Below, piece after piece: positions 1 through 7,954 of a stretch of DNA of 64,000 nt; the first letter of the stretch is position 1; each line of letters begins with the position of its first letter. Position numbers and translations under genes: made by a program. Source of the DNA: Salinibacterium sp. TMP30 (GTDB lineage: Bacteria; Actinomycetota; Actinomycetes; Actinomycetales; Microbacteriaceae); NCBI RefSeq assembly GCF_038397785.1, contig NZ_CP151642.1:1240001-1304000 (forward strand), read 5' to 3'. A model generated the notes under the pieces. That model ran no database searches and was not told the origin of the DNA. It was given only the letters and a program-made list of their open reading frames with translations.

Positions 1-1038
1 GCCCATCGCGATTGCGCCGCCCCACTGGTTGACGCGGGGGTCTTCATCATCGATTCCGAAGTGGTCAAGGAGCGAAAGCACCTGCACAGCAAAAGCCTCG
101 TTGAGCTCGAAGAGGCCAATGTCGTCCATCGAGAGTCCAGCCTTGCGGAGTGCCTTCTCAGTTGACGGAATTGGGCCAATGCCCATGATCTCGGGTTCCA
201 CACCGGCATAGGCGAAACTGACCATACGCATCTTGGGCGTCAAACCGAACTCGCGTGCGGCATCCCCGCTCGCAATGATGCTTGCCGTTGCGCCATCGTT
301 CAGCCCCGATGCGTTGCCGGCTGTGATTCGGCCGTGGGGGCGAAATGGCGTCTTGAGTCCCGCGAGACCGTCAAGAGTTGTTTCGGGGCGGAGACCTTCG
401 TCGCGCGTTGCCATTCCCCAACCGGCGGCGCTCTTTATCGCAACGGAGATCAGATCAGGCTGGATGTTGTTTGCTTCGTAGGCGGCCGTCGCGCGCTGCT
501 GGCTGCGCAGAGCGAAGGCATCGGAACGCGCCTTCGTGAGGTGAGGGAACCGATCATGCAGCTTCTCTGCCGTGTTGCCCATATTGAGGGCTTCGGGGTC
601 GACGATCTTTTCGGCGACGAAACGAGGGTTGGGGTCGACGCCCGAACCCATTGGGTGATGACCCATGTGCTCTACGCCGCCGGCAATCGTCAGATCATAA
701 GCACCAAAGGCGATTCCGCCAGCCACGTTAGTGACGGCAGTCATCGCGCCAGCACACATGCGGTCAATGGCGTAACCAGGAACCGACGTTGGCAGTCCTG
801 CGAGAAGTGCTGCGCTTCGGCCGATCGTGAGGCCCTGATCGCCTGTCTGGGTGGTTGCAGCGATAGCAACTTCATCAAAGCGATCTTTGGGAATCTGGGG
901 GTTACGTTCCAGTAGTCCGATCATCGCCTTGACGACGAGGTCATCAGCCCTGGTATTCCAGAACATGCCCTTCTCGCCAGCACGTCCAAATGGAGTACGG
1001 ACTCCATCTACGAATACAATCTCGGTTTCCTTGGCCAC
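1..1038 (-). CDS. Acetyl-CoA acetyltransferase (thiolase family), 3' end outside window
   Basis: Thiolase that condenses or cleaves acyl-CoA (acetoacetyl-CoA or 3-ketoacyl-CoA) in the cytoplasm. Translating the minus strand gives 346 residues that run off the window edge. The N-terminus reads VFVDGVRTPFGRAGEKG, the nucleophilic cysteine is Cys95 in RMCAGAM, GGVEHMGHHPMG follows, and NEAFAVQ and NQWGGAIAMG mark the C-terminal thiolase half. The next residues would be the catalytic GHP and CGGG motifs, which lie outside. The start is GTG, with GGAGG 4 nt upstream and an in-frame stop further up. Substrate range (FadA beta-oxidation type or acetoacetyl-CoA type) cannot be decided. It is the first of three genes facing the same way, followed upstream by RNase D. 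Confidence 0.93.
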   Translation of the reverse strand, partial: MAKETEIVFVDGVRTPFGRAGEKGMFWNTRADDLVVKAMIGLLERNPQIPKDRFDEVAIAATTQTGDQGLTIGRSAALLAGLPTSVPGYAIDRMCAGAMTAVTNVAGGIAFGAYDLTIAGGVEHMGHHPMGSGVDPNPRFVAEKIVDPEALNMGNTAEKLHDRFPHLTKARSDAFALRSQQRATAAYEANNIQPDLISVAIKSAAGWGMATRDEGLRPETTLDGLAGLKTPFRPHGRITAGNASGLNDGATASIIASGDAAREFGLTPKMRMVSFAYAGVEPEIMGIGPIPSTEKALRKAGLSMDDIGLFELNEAFAVQVLSLLDHFGIDDEDPRVNQWGGAIAMG

Positions 1039-1116
1039 AATGCCTCCACTAAATCCTTGGATGTAGCACTGATCCTAGGCGGCCAAGTTTTGGGCTGAGG
1101 AATCCTTTGACTGTTC

Positions 1117-2373
1117 CTACGAATCGGCCTCGCCGGACTCCTCCGGCGTTTGGCTAGCTTCGACAAAGGCTTGGGCGATTGACTGTGCAGAAACGTCAAT
1201 TTGCCATTGCCGTGCACCTAGGCTCTCAAGTGCTTCAGAGACGCTTTGTGGCGTGATGTCAGTTGGTGGTGTCCATGAAACTCGCCTCAAGTAATCGGGC
1301 GTCAGTAGATTCTCGATCGGGATCGACAACTCTTCGGAGTGCTCGCTCATCACCGCACGAGCAGCTTTAAGTCGAAGGTCGGCTTCTGGGTTCTTGTCTG
1401 ACCACACTCGCGGCGGCGGAAGAGCATCGCTTGCGACTCGAGATGCCGGGATGTCTGTGGAGGCGAGGCCGCTTTGGATCGCATTCCACCAACGATCAAT
1501 TTGGGTGCGACTCGCGCGCCCGCTGAATTCCTTCAGCACAGAAAGCTGACGTTTGGTCTCCGGAAGCACGCGCGCAGCGGCAAGGAGTGCAGAATCGGGA
1601 ACCAACCGACCGGGGGCAGTGTCGACTTCTTGAGCGTAAGTGTCCCGAGCTAGCCACAGTTCACGCGCAACCGCGAGATTCTTGCCGCCGCGAATGGAGT
1701 GCACACCACTGAGTCGACGCCACGGTTCTGAGCGCACATTGCTGAGATCTCGTACCAACACAGAGTCAAACTCTTGTTGAGCAATTTCGTGCTTATTTGC
1801 TGAGTCAAGCAGCTCGCCCAGAGCTTCGCGGAGATCGACAAGTAGCTCCACATCGAGGGCTGCGTACACCAGCCAGGGCTGCGGAAGGGGACGCGTTGAC
1901 CAATCCGCCGACGAGTGTTCCTTAGCAAGGTGGATCCCGAGGAGATGTTCAACGACCGTGCCAAGCCCGACCCGGGGAAGTCCAGCAAGACGCGCGCCGA
2001 GCTCGGTGTCGAACAGCCGAGTGGGATGCAGCCCGACTTCACGCAGACAGGTCAGATCTTGCGTGGCTGCGTGCAAGATCCATTCTTCGTCGGCAATAAT
2101 ATCGTTGAGTTCGCCGAAATCGCCTATCGCTGGTGGATCGAACAAGAAGGTTCCTGCGCCTCGCCGGAAGATTTGGATCAGGTATGCGCGTTGCGAATAG
2201 CGATAGCCGCTCGCGCGTTCGGCGTCGATAGCGATGGGACCGCGGCCCTCGGCGATAGTCGCGACAGCGGCGCGGTAGTCGTCCCAGTCATCAATGACGA
2301 TAACGGGCTCATGAGGGGCTTGGGTGGCGTGCAACTCGCCCTCAGGGTCTGCACTTTCGGATGCGCTACTCAC
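1117..2373 (-). CDS. rnd: Ribonuclease D-type 3'-5' exonuclease with HRDC domain
   Basis: DEDDy exoribonuclease, expected to trim the 3' ends of structured RNA such as tRNA precursors. Exo motif I is seen as IAIDAERASGYRYSQRAYLI (Asp50 and Glu52), motif II in the stretch ILHAATQDLTCL, and motif III in LVYAALDVELLVDL with the expected Tyr-x3-Asp. An HRDC-like helical domain follows at about residues 210-290, then a C-terminal tail with a second HRDC-like stretch. The open frame extends to a TTG at 2412, but I prefer the GTG at 2373, which overlaps the DUF3000 stop by 8 nt (GTGAGTAG) and suggests translational coupling. This gives 418 residues. A TAAAGT box 5 nt upstream of this GTG is a marginal promoter candidate. 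Confidence 0.9.
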   Translation of the reverse strand: MSSASESADPEGELHATQAPHEPVIVIDDWDDYRAAVATIAEGRGPIAIDAERASGYRYSQRAYLIQIFRRGAGTFLFDPPAIGDFGELNDIIADEEWILHAATQDLTCLREVGLHPTRLFDTELGARLAGLPRVGLGTVVEHLLGIHLAKEHSSADWSTRPLPQPWLVYAALDVELLVDLREALGELLDSANKHEIAQQEFDSVLVRDLSNVRSEPWRRLSGVHSIRGGKNLAVARELWLARDTYAQEVDTAPGRLVPDSALLAAARVLPETKRQLSVLKEFSGRASRTQIDRWWNAIQSGLASTDIPASRVASDALPPPRVWSDKNPEADLRLKAARAVMSEHSEELSIPIENLLTPDYLRRVSWTPPTDITPQSVSEALESLGARQWQIDVSAQSIAQAFVEASQTPEESGEADS

Positions 2374-2962
2374 GTCCAACTTTATGGGCCGACAATAGGG
2401 TGACTCCTTCAATCGCGGGTGGTAGTCCAGCTAACATGCAGACCAGTTCACTCCAGCCTTCCACATGTGCGGACATGCTGAGATCTTTGGGGCTCCACGA
2501 TGCTCGCAATTCAATCTGTGCACCGTCAGGCTGAGACTCTAGTTCGCCGAATCCCGTGGACAGTATGCGGGTCGCGGTGCCAGACACTTGATCGTAGGTA
2601 GCGCCGCGGCTGTCTAATGCGTCAGTGAGCCACGACCACGTGACTGCACTGAGGAACGGATCGACGCCGATTTCTGGTTCTAGGGGAGCTTGCGCAAAAC
2701 AAATGATTCGGAACGCGCTGTTCCACGCATCCGGAACTTCTGGGTCGTAAAGGAGAACGAAACGACCAGTGCCAAAATCTGAGTCTTCCCCGTGGCGTGC
2801 TGGCGTGACATCCGCAGCAAGAGCAAACGACCACGGAGCGATCTCAGAAGGAGCGGTAATCTCGGTCACAGCCAACTCAGAACGCAAGACTGCGCCACGA
2901 ACGGACTCAACCGCTGACGCGAATGCCGCGGGTGGGGTTGGTCCAGCTGGCGAATCGGGCAC
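2366..2962 (-). CDS. DUF3000 family protein
   Basis: Protein of 198 residues matching my memory of the actinobacterial DUF3000 family, which has no assigned function. No signal peptide or membrane segment is seen; the sequence is mixed alpha/beta with conserved-looking stretches (FVLLYDPEVPDAWN, VTWSWLTDAL, ELRASWSP). It starts with GTG, has no Shine-Dalgarno sequence, and carries a TAATCT box exactly 6 nt upstream of the start, so a leaderless mRNA is likely. Its stop overlaps the RNase D start by 8 nt, so the two probably form one transcript. The alpha/beta hydrolase gene on the other side is divergent. Confidence 0.85.
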   Translation of the reverse strand: MPDSPAGPTPPAAFASAVESVRGAVLRSELAVTEITAPSEIAPWSFALAADVTPARHGEDSDFGTGRFVLLYDPEVPDAWNSAFRIICFAQAPLEPEIGVDPFLSAVTWSWLTDALDSRGATYDQVSGTATRILSTGFGELESQPDGAQIELRASWSPKDLSMSAHVEGWSELVCMLAGLPPAIEGVTLLSAHKVGRE

Positions 2963-2968
2963 GACAGA

Positions 2969-2974
2969 AGATTA
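2969..2974 (-). promoter_or_regulatory. Putative -10 box of the DUF3000-rnd transcript (leaderless)
   Basis: TAATCT on the minus strand fits the actinobacterial TANNNT -10 pattern and lies 6 nt before the GTG start at 2962. No ribosome binding site is present. No convincing -35 hexamer is seen. Confidence 0.5.
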
Positions 2975-3041
2975 GGCTTTAGGCGAACGATCGCTGGTGA
3001 GGCACGCCGAACGATGGCGGCTGCGAGACGGAGGTAGTTGG

Positions 3042-4253
3042 ATGCGGGAAGCAAGGAACGTGCGCATCATCGTCGGAGTGCTCAGCGGCATTGCTATCGG
3101 CGCTGCAGCAATTGGTACGATCGGGCTCGCACTAGCCGCAGCGCTTTCAGTGCTCTTAGCCCGACGGTTCGTCACCCCGCCGGGGCGTGCCGAAAGCGGA
3201 TTACGTGTGCTGGCGGTGGGAGAATCGACGATCGTTCTCTCTGGATCGGTTGAGAGTCGAGCACCGGGCCGTTTCAGTCTGTGGTTTGCCGACGAGACAG
3301 GGCACGCTCGCATTGGCGCCGTGATCTCTCAGAGTGCCAAGTGGGTTGCTCGTGAATTGCTCACGGTGACACCAGGGCCGCCAGTTGCTGGCGACAATGC
3401 TCGCACCAGCGGATGGTTCTATTTGAGTCCCGCTGACTTAGGCCTCGATTTCGCTGATGTCGTCATCGACACTGAGCTAGGTCCGGCGCCTGCGTGGTTG
3501 GTGCCGGCTGCGCAACCCCATTCTACGTGGGCAATTCATGTTCACGGTCGTGGCGTCCAACGCCCGGAGACGCTGCGAGCATTGAGCGAATTCTACGATG
3601 CAGGGGTGACTTCGCTCTCGGTGTCGTATCGAAACGACACGGAGGCACCAGATTCCGCCGACCGACGTTATGGCCTAGGCACGACCGAGTATCGCGATGT
3701 CGATTCTGCTATTACTTTTGCGCGCGCGGCCGGCGCGAAGCGCATCGTCTTGATGGGGTGGTCAATGGGCGGCGCGACAGTGCTTCAAACACTCATGCGA
3801 TCTGCCAACCGAGACATGATTATTGGGCTGGTGCTCGATTCGCCGGTCGTTGCCTGGGGACCGACCATTGAAATGCACGGCACTATTAACCATATTCCGA
3901 CGCGTATTCAACACGCGGCTCAGACGGTTCTGGGTAGTGAGCAAGCACAACTTCTTGTGGGCATCGCTAATCCGGTTGATCTGTCTGCGATGAACTTTAT
4001 TGAGCGCGCTGCAGAGCTGGACAGGCCCATCCTGCTCATGCACAGCACACATGACGCCTACGTCCCAGTCGAGCCGTCCCGTATGTTGGCAGACCTGCGC
4101 CCAGACATCGTGACCTACGAAGAGTTTGATACGGCGGGTCATACGAGACTGTGGAATTACGACAGCGAACGCTGGCTCGGCGCGATTCGTGCTTGGCTGA
4201 GCATCCACGTTGGCGACGTGGCTGCCGACGAGCCTGTCGGGGATGTTGGCTAA
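3042..4253 (+). CDS. Membrane-anchored alpha/beta hydrolase
   Basis: Serine hydrolase of the alpha/beta fold; the substrate is unknown. From the ATG at 3042 the protein has 403 residues: an N-terminal membrane helix at about residues 9-42 rich in Ala, Gly and Ile, then a linker domain, then the hydrolase domain from about residue 160. HVHGRG (about 166-171) is the oxyanion-loop region, GWSMGG holds the nucleophile Ser241, HSTHDAYVP holds the acid Asp338, and DTAGHTRLW holds His367. An upstream in-frame GTG at 2997 would add 15 residues, but GGAGG at 3030-3034 is spaced 7 nt from the ATG at 3042 and decides the start. The gene converges on sufE; the two stops overlap by 4 nt. Confidence 0.88.
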   Translation: MREARNVRIIVGVLSGIAIGAAAIGTIGLALAAALSVLLARRFVTPPGRAESGLRVLAVGESTIVLSGSVESRAPGRFSLWFADETGHARIGAVISQSAKWVARELLTVTPGPPVAGDNARTSGWFYLSPADLGLDFADVVIDTELGPAPAWLVPAAQPHSTWAIHVHGRGVQRPETLRALSEFYDAGVTSLSVSYRNDTEAPDSADRRYGLGTTEYRDVDSAITFARAAGAKRIVLMGWSMGGATVLQTLMRSANRDMIIGLVLDSPVVAWGPTIEMHGTINHIPTRIQHAAQTVLGSEQAQLLVGIANPVDLSAMNFIERAAELDRPILLMHSTHDAYVPVEPSRMLADLRPDIVTYEEFDTAGHTRLWNYDSERWLGAIRAWLSIHVGDVAADEPVGDVG

Positions 4254-4687
4254 GTGAGGCTCTTAAGGCGAATCTGACGTTTTGCTCGTGCGAGCATCCC
4301 CGTCATTCCCCGCAGGCGTAGCGGGCTGACTGCTTTGGCAAGGCCAAGTGATTGAGGAAAGTCATCTGACAGTTCCAATACCTCCTGCGTGCTGAGACCA
4401 GAAAGCCCTTGCGCCAATATTGACGCGAAGCCTCGCGTAGTCGGTGCCTCGGGAGGTGCGGTTGCGTACATGTGCACGGTGTCGTTTTCAACCTCAATGA
4501 AGATGAAGACGGGGGACTGGCACTCTTCGACCCGTTCGAACAAATCTGGATGATCCCGGTAGCGTTCCGGCAGCTCCGGCAGCTCGTTCGAAAATTCGAG
4601 GAGAAGCTGCAGCCGATCCCGCAGCTGGAGGTCCAAAAAATCGTCGCGAATTTCGGCCAACTGGGTCGGGATCTGCTGCTCACTCAT
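4250..4687 (-). CDS. sufE: SufE family sulfur acceptor protein
   Basis: SufE-type protein that accepts persulfide sulfur from a cysteine desulfurase and passes it on for Fe-S cluster assembly. At 145 residues it has the normal length. The active-site cysteine is Cys56 in VEECQSPVF, and TRGFASILAQGLSGLS matches the conserved core helix of the family. It lies directly after the sulfurtransferase gene on the same strand; together they form a small sulfur-transfer locus. No Shine-Dalgarno sequence is present, and a TAGACT box ends 6 nt before the ATG, so it can be transcribed separately as a leaderless mRNA. No suf operon genes are in the window. Confidence 0.9.
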   Translation of the reverse strand: MSEQQIPTQLAEIRDDFLDLQLRDRLQLLLEFSNELPELPERYRDHPDLFERVEECQSPVFIFIEVENDTVHMYATAPPEAPTTRGFASILAQGLSGLSTQEVLELSDDFPQSLGLAKAVSPLRLRGMTGMLARAKRQIRLKSLT

Positions 4688-4693
4688 CGGTTA

Positions 4694-4699
4694 AGTCTA
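4694..4699 (-). promoter_or_regulatory. Putative -10 box of sufE, overlapping the sulfurtransferase stop codon
   Basis: TAGACT lies 6 nt upstream of the sufE ATG. Its first three bases are the TAG stop codon of the sulfurtransferase gene. This suggests an internal promoter giving a leaderless sufE transcript. Confidence 0.45.
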
Positions 4700-5596
4700 A
4701 CGCGAAGGAACCTCTCCCGGCTCGGTGCCTATGACGATGGGAACAGCGACCAAGGAACCCCATTCGGTCCACGATCCGTCGTAGTTGCGCACGTTCTCGA
4801 AGCCCATGAGGTAGTTAAGTACGAACCAGGTGTGGCTTGAGCGCTCACCGATGCGGCAGTAGGCGACGATCTCGTCACCATCCTTCAGCCCTGCACCAGT
4901 GCGGTAGATGTCATTCAGTTCGCTGAGGGGTCGGAAGGTTCCGTCGTCGGCGACAGCCTTCGACCATGGCACGCTCTGAGCGCTGGGAATGTGACCGGCT
5001 CGCAGTGCACCTTCTTCGGGGTACGCGGGAGCAGTGGTGCGCTCTCCGCTGTACTCCTCTGGGGAACGAACATCGATTAGCGGGTTACCGAGGTGAGTGA
5101 GCACATCGTCACGGAACGCACGAATTGTGGAGTCATTGCGCTCGACGATCGGGTACTCAGTGGCTGCGGGCGTTGGAACATCGAGTGTGTACTCTCGACC
5201 ATCCGCTTCCCATTTGGCGCGGCCGCCATCGAGCAAGCGAACGTCGTCATGGCCGAAGAGGGTGAACACCCATAGGGCATACGCAGCCCACCAGTTGGTC
5301 TTGTCTCCATAGATGACGACCGTGGTGTCACGCGAAATACCGCTGCGCGACATGAGCTCGGCAAAAGCTTCGCCGTCAATATAGTCACGAGTCACAGGAT
5401 CGTTGAGGTCCGTATGCCAGTCAATTTTCACGGCACCGCGGATGTGTCCGGTCTCGTAGAGCAGAACGTCTTCATCGGATTCAACGACAACCAGTCCAGG
5501 GCTCTCGAGGCGTGCTTCAAGCCAGTCCACAGAGACCAGTCGTTCAGGGTTGGAGAACTCAACGAATTGAGGGGCCGGGTCGCGTTCGATAGTCAT
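4697..5596 (-). CDS. sseA: Sulfurtransferase, two rhodanese domains (thiosulfate/3-mercaptopyruvate type)
   Basis: Transfers sulfane sulfur from thiosulfate or 3-mercaptopyruvate to a thiol acceptor. Two rhodanese domains are visible in 299 residues: the N-terminal inactive one ([10 protein letters not shown] to about residue 140) and the C-terminal catalytic one with Cys247 in the loop [11 protein letters not shown]. The loop resembles the CRIGERS form common in actinobacterial SseA or CysA proteins, so thiosulfate is as likely a substrate as mercaptopyruvate. The start ATG has CGGAGG 5-6 nt upstream. The neighbour downstream is sufE, consistent with supply of sulfur for cofactor assembly, although that link is an inference. 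Confidence 0.88.
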   Translation of the reverse strand: MTIERDPAPQFVEFSNPERLVSVDWLEARLESPGLVVVESDEDVLLYETGHIRGAVKIDWHTDLNDPVTRDYIDGEAFAELMSRSGISRDTTVVIYGDKTNWWAAYALWVFTLFGHDDVRLLDGGRAKWEADGREYTLDVPTPAATEYPIVERNDSTIRAFRDDVLTHLGNPLIDVRSPEEYSGERTTAPAYPEEGALRAGHIPSAQSVPWSKAVADDGTFRPLSELNDIYRTGAGLKDGDEIVAYCRIGERSSHTWFVLNYLMGFENVRNYDGSWTEWGSLVAVPIVIGTEPGEVPSR

Positions 5597-5735
5597 AGCT
5601 ACCTCCGATTAGTGGATGAAAAACTGGTGCGGACTTCAAACTAAGCTTGATTAGTCCCTTGCCCAAGAAAATTACGCACTCGCCGCTGATTACACCGCGT
5701 TGCCGTAAGACTGCGAAACATAACCGAGGCTGAGA

Positions 5736-6746
5736 ATGAGCGCTACCGCGCCGACGACTCCTGAGCGTCTAGTCGATCGTATCCCGTCGTTGACCGGAGC
5801 GCAGATGCTCGCCGAACTTGTGCCTCCGCGCCAGTTCACCGAAGCGACTCTCGATTCGTATCGGCCAGACCGCGACTACCCATCTCAGGGCGCTGCTGTT
5901 GCCGCTATACGCAACTTTTCGGCAAACCCGAGACAGGGTGGGCTCTTCTCGCGCAAGAAGACTCCCGTAGCTAAGCCTGGGGTGTACTTCGATGGAGGGT
6001 TCGGTGTCGGCAAGACTCATTTGCTCGCAGCGCTCTGGCACCAGATGCCGGGTAGAAAATATTTCGGCACCTTCATTGAGTACACAGCCCTTGTTGGCGC
6101 GCTCGGGTACGCACAAGCCGTCCACCTATTGAAGGGTGCATCGCTCGTCTGCATTGACGAATTTGAGCTCGACGATCCGGGCGATACGCGCCTGATCTCT
6201 CGACTGTTGTCGGAGCTCGTTGCCTCCGGGGCGAAAATTGCGGCAACGTCGAATACGCCGCCAAATGCGCTCGGCGAAGGTCGTTTTGCCGCTCAAGACT
6301 TCTTGAGAGAGATCGACTCGCTCGCCGCCAAATTCGAAACTCTTCGTATCGATGGGCTTGACTACCGACGCCGCGACACGGGTGCACACGCCATCGCGGT
6401 TGATAGTGCTGCTGCTGCGGTCGCTGCGGTCGCTGGCACGGTAACTCTTGATTCGTTCGACGAGGTTCTGAAGCATCTTTCCGGGGTGCATCCCTCCCGC
6501 TACGTCAAACTGGTTGAGGGCATCGATGCGATCGGAATGACGGGCGTACATCCATTCAAGAACCAGACGGATGCACTGCGATTTGTCGCATTCGTCGACC
6601 GACTCTATGACGCTCAGGTTCGCATCTACGCAGAGGGAACACCGCTCGACGATGTATTCCCCGACGACATGCTTGCGGGCGGCTACAGCAAGAAGTACCT
6701 GCGTGCTGTTTCTCGACTTATCGCCCTAACCTCGAACAATAGCTAG
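5736..6746 (+). CDS. zapE: ZapE/AFG1-family P-loop ATPase
   Basis: AFG1-like ATPase; the E. coli member ZapE acts at the Z-ring during division, and others act in protein quality control. The 336-residue protein has Walker A GGFGVGKTHLLAAL (Lys93), Walker B SLVCIDEFELDD (Asp141-Glu142) and a sensor-1 region IAATSNTPPNALG. The C-terminal part (about 230-336) matches the family tail SGVHPSRYVKLVEGID and ends YLRAVSRL. No membrane segment is seen. A weak GAGG stretch lies before the ATG. It is divergent from the sulfurtransferase gene across 139 nt, and its stop codon is included in one copy of a 15-nt direct repeat. Confidence 0.9.
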   Translation: MSATAPTTPERLVDRIPSLTGAQMLAELVPPRQFTEATLDSYRPDRDYPSQGAAVAAIRNFSANPRQGGLFSRKKTPVAKPGVYFDGGFGVGKTHLLAALWHQMPGRKYFGTFIEYTALVGALGYAQAVHLLKGASLVCIDEFELDDPGDTRLISRLLSELVASGAKIAATSNTPPNALGEGRFAAQDFLREIDSLAAKFETLRIDGLDYRRRDTGAHAIAVDSAAAAVAAVAGTVTLDSFDEVLKHLSGVHPSRYVKLVEGIDAIGMTGVHPFKNQTDALRFVAFVDRLYDAQVRIYAEGTPLDDVFPDDMLAGGYSKKYLRAVSRLIALTSNNS

Positions 6747-6777
6747 ACCACATCAGCACTGACTAGACCACATCAGC
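6743..6777 (+). repeat. Tandem direct repeat of 15 nt (period 20)
   Basis: CTAGACCACATCAGC occurs at 6743-6757 and again at 6763-6777 without change. The first copy includes the zapE stop codon TAG. It may be a small local duplication or a pair of binding sites; nothing else in the region explains it. Confidence 0.85.
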
Positions 6778-6828
6778 GATAACGGGGGGTCAGATGCGCG
6801 CTACGGCGGGTGGTTCTCGGCATATCCA

Positions 6829-6857
6829 TTGTGTATGTGCTCGTTGAGGCATAAGAC
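6829..6857 (+). promoter_or_regulatory. Putative promoter of the Amt-like gene
   Basis: TTGTGT at 6829-6834 and TAAGAC at 6852-6857 are separated by 17 nt, upstream of a GGGGGGAGG ribosome binding site and the GTG start at 6878. Confidence 0.4.
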
Positions 6858-6877
6858 TGGTTGGGGGGAGGTTCACT

Positions 6878-7954
6878 GTGGCGGAAGAGTTCACGGCGGC
6901 GACCATTGGGGTGATTGCTCTTGCGGTTCTGCTGACTGCGCTAATCGTGTTGTACGCCCCCATATTGCCCGCTGCCTCGTGGACGCGAATCATGACAGAG
7001 TCCCTGGGATGCGCAGCTCCCGGCGTAGCTGCTTGGCTGCTACTTGGGCCGATCATATCGACGGGCCTGAGGGGCGTCATGATGCCGTCACTAGCGCTAC
7101 TCGGGGGAATCTGTTGCTATCTGGTGACTCTAGTGGCCCGAAGCGCGGGGGCTTCGTTCGTGCGCAGCATAATCTATGGCTGCATTTGGGCGGTGGGTGT
7201 GTTTGTTCCGACTGCGGTGCGCACGTTTGAACCCTTCGGCACGATCGCCGCCCCCGGGCTGAGTCCCATTGATCACGGAGGCGCTCTAGTGATGAGCGTC
7301 GCCGTCGGAGCAGCCATGTTTGCCGTTCTGGTCGTGGAGCGAAAGTCTCTGATCCGCGGCGCTCGAATGTCTGTACCGGCCCCTGTGGGCGTTGTCGCCT
7401 TGGTCATGGTCGTTCTGTCGTGGATCGGATGGCTGGTTGGCGCTGAGTTTGCCATTGATGATGTTGCAGCACCCATCATCGTTAACGGTGCAGTGAGCTC
7501 GATTGCGGGTGCTGTCGGCTGGGTCGCAGTGCAGTTGATCAGCCATGGTGTGATCAGTCTCAGGTCTCTCGCCGGGGGGCTCGTCAGCGGTTTGATCGCG
7601 GTAACTGCAGGTGCTCCGCTTTTCACTCCAGTCTCGGCGGCAGTTGCCGGTCTGATCGCCGGCGGCGTTGCGTGTGTCTTCACTGTGCGGCGTGGCTCGC
7701 CGCTGGGCAATCAGTTGCGCTTTCTTGTTAACACACATTTGCTCGGAGGCAGCCTCGGTGTCATGTCCTTGGGAATCCTGGCGACTGGTTCAGGATTTCT
7801 TTTCACCGGTCAAACAGCGGTATTCCAGGAGCAGCTTCTGAGCGTTGTTGCAACCGCGAGCTGGTCATTTGTGTTTTCGTCAGGCTGCTGGTGGTTGCTC
7901 AGCAAGGTTGGCAGGGACATCCGGGTAGGCAGGGTCCGAGTCTTCGCCGAGTAG
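6878..7954 (+). CDS. Degenerate Amt/ammonium-transporter-like membrane protein
   Basis: Polytopic membrane protein of 358 residues with about ten hydrophobic helices, closest in pattern to the Amt/Mep/Rh family. The Amt-like landmarks are DHGGALVMSVAVGAAMF (residues 132-148, the place of the first pore histidine), GLVSGLIAVTAGAPLFTPVS (about 234-253, the place of the conserved AITA..VSP segment) and NTHLLGGSLG (285-294, the place of the second pore histidine, His287). The first pore histidine is replaced by Met139. The Amt signature before it is also weak, so ammonium conduction should not be assumed. The start GTG follows GGGGGGAGG. The 3' end overlaps the convergent EI24-like gene by 75 bp. 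No glnK or glnD gene is beside it, unlike canonical amtB loci. Confidence 0.7.
   Translation: MAEEFTAATIGVIALAVLLTALIVLYAPILPAASWTRIMTESLGCAAPGVAAWLLLGPIISTGLRGVMMPSLALLGGICCYLVTLVARSAGASFVRSIIYGCIWAVGVFVPTAVRTFEPFGTIAAPGLSPIDHGGALVMSVAVGAAMFAVLVVERKSLIRGARMSVPAPVGVVALVMVVLSWIGWLVGAEFAIDDVAAPIIVNGAVSSIAGAVGWVAVQLISHGVISLRSLAGGLVSGLIAVTAGAPLFTPVSAAVAGLIAGGVACVFTVRRGSPLGNQLRFLVNTHLLGGSLGVMSLGILATGSGFLFTGQTAVFQEQLLSVVATASWSFVFSSGCWWLLSKVGRDIRVGRVRVFAE

Noticed and set aside
334-915. Plus-strand frame opposite the thiolase
   Set aside because: The minus strand encodes an unmistakable thiolase with its active-site cysteine.
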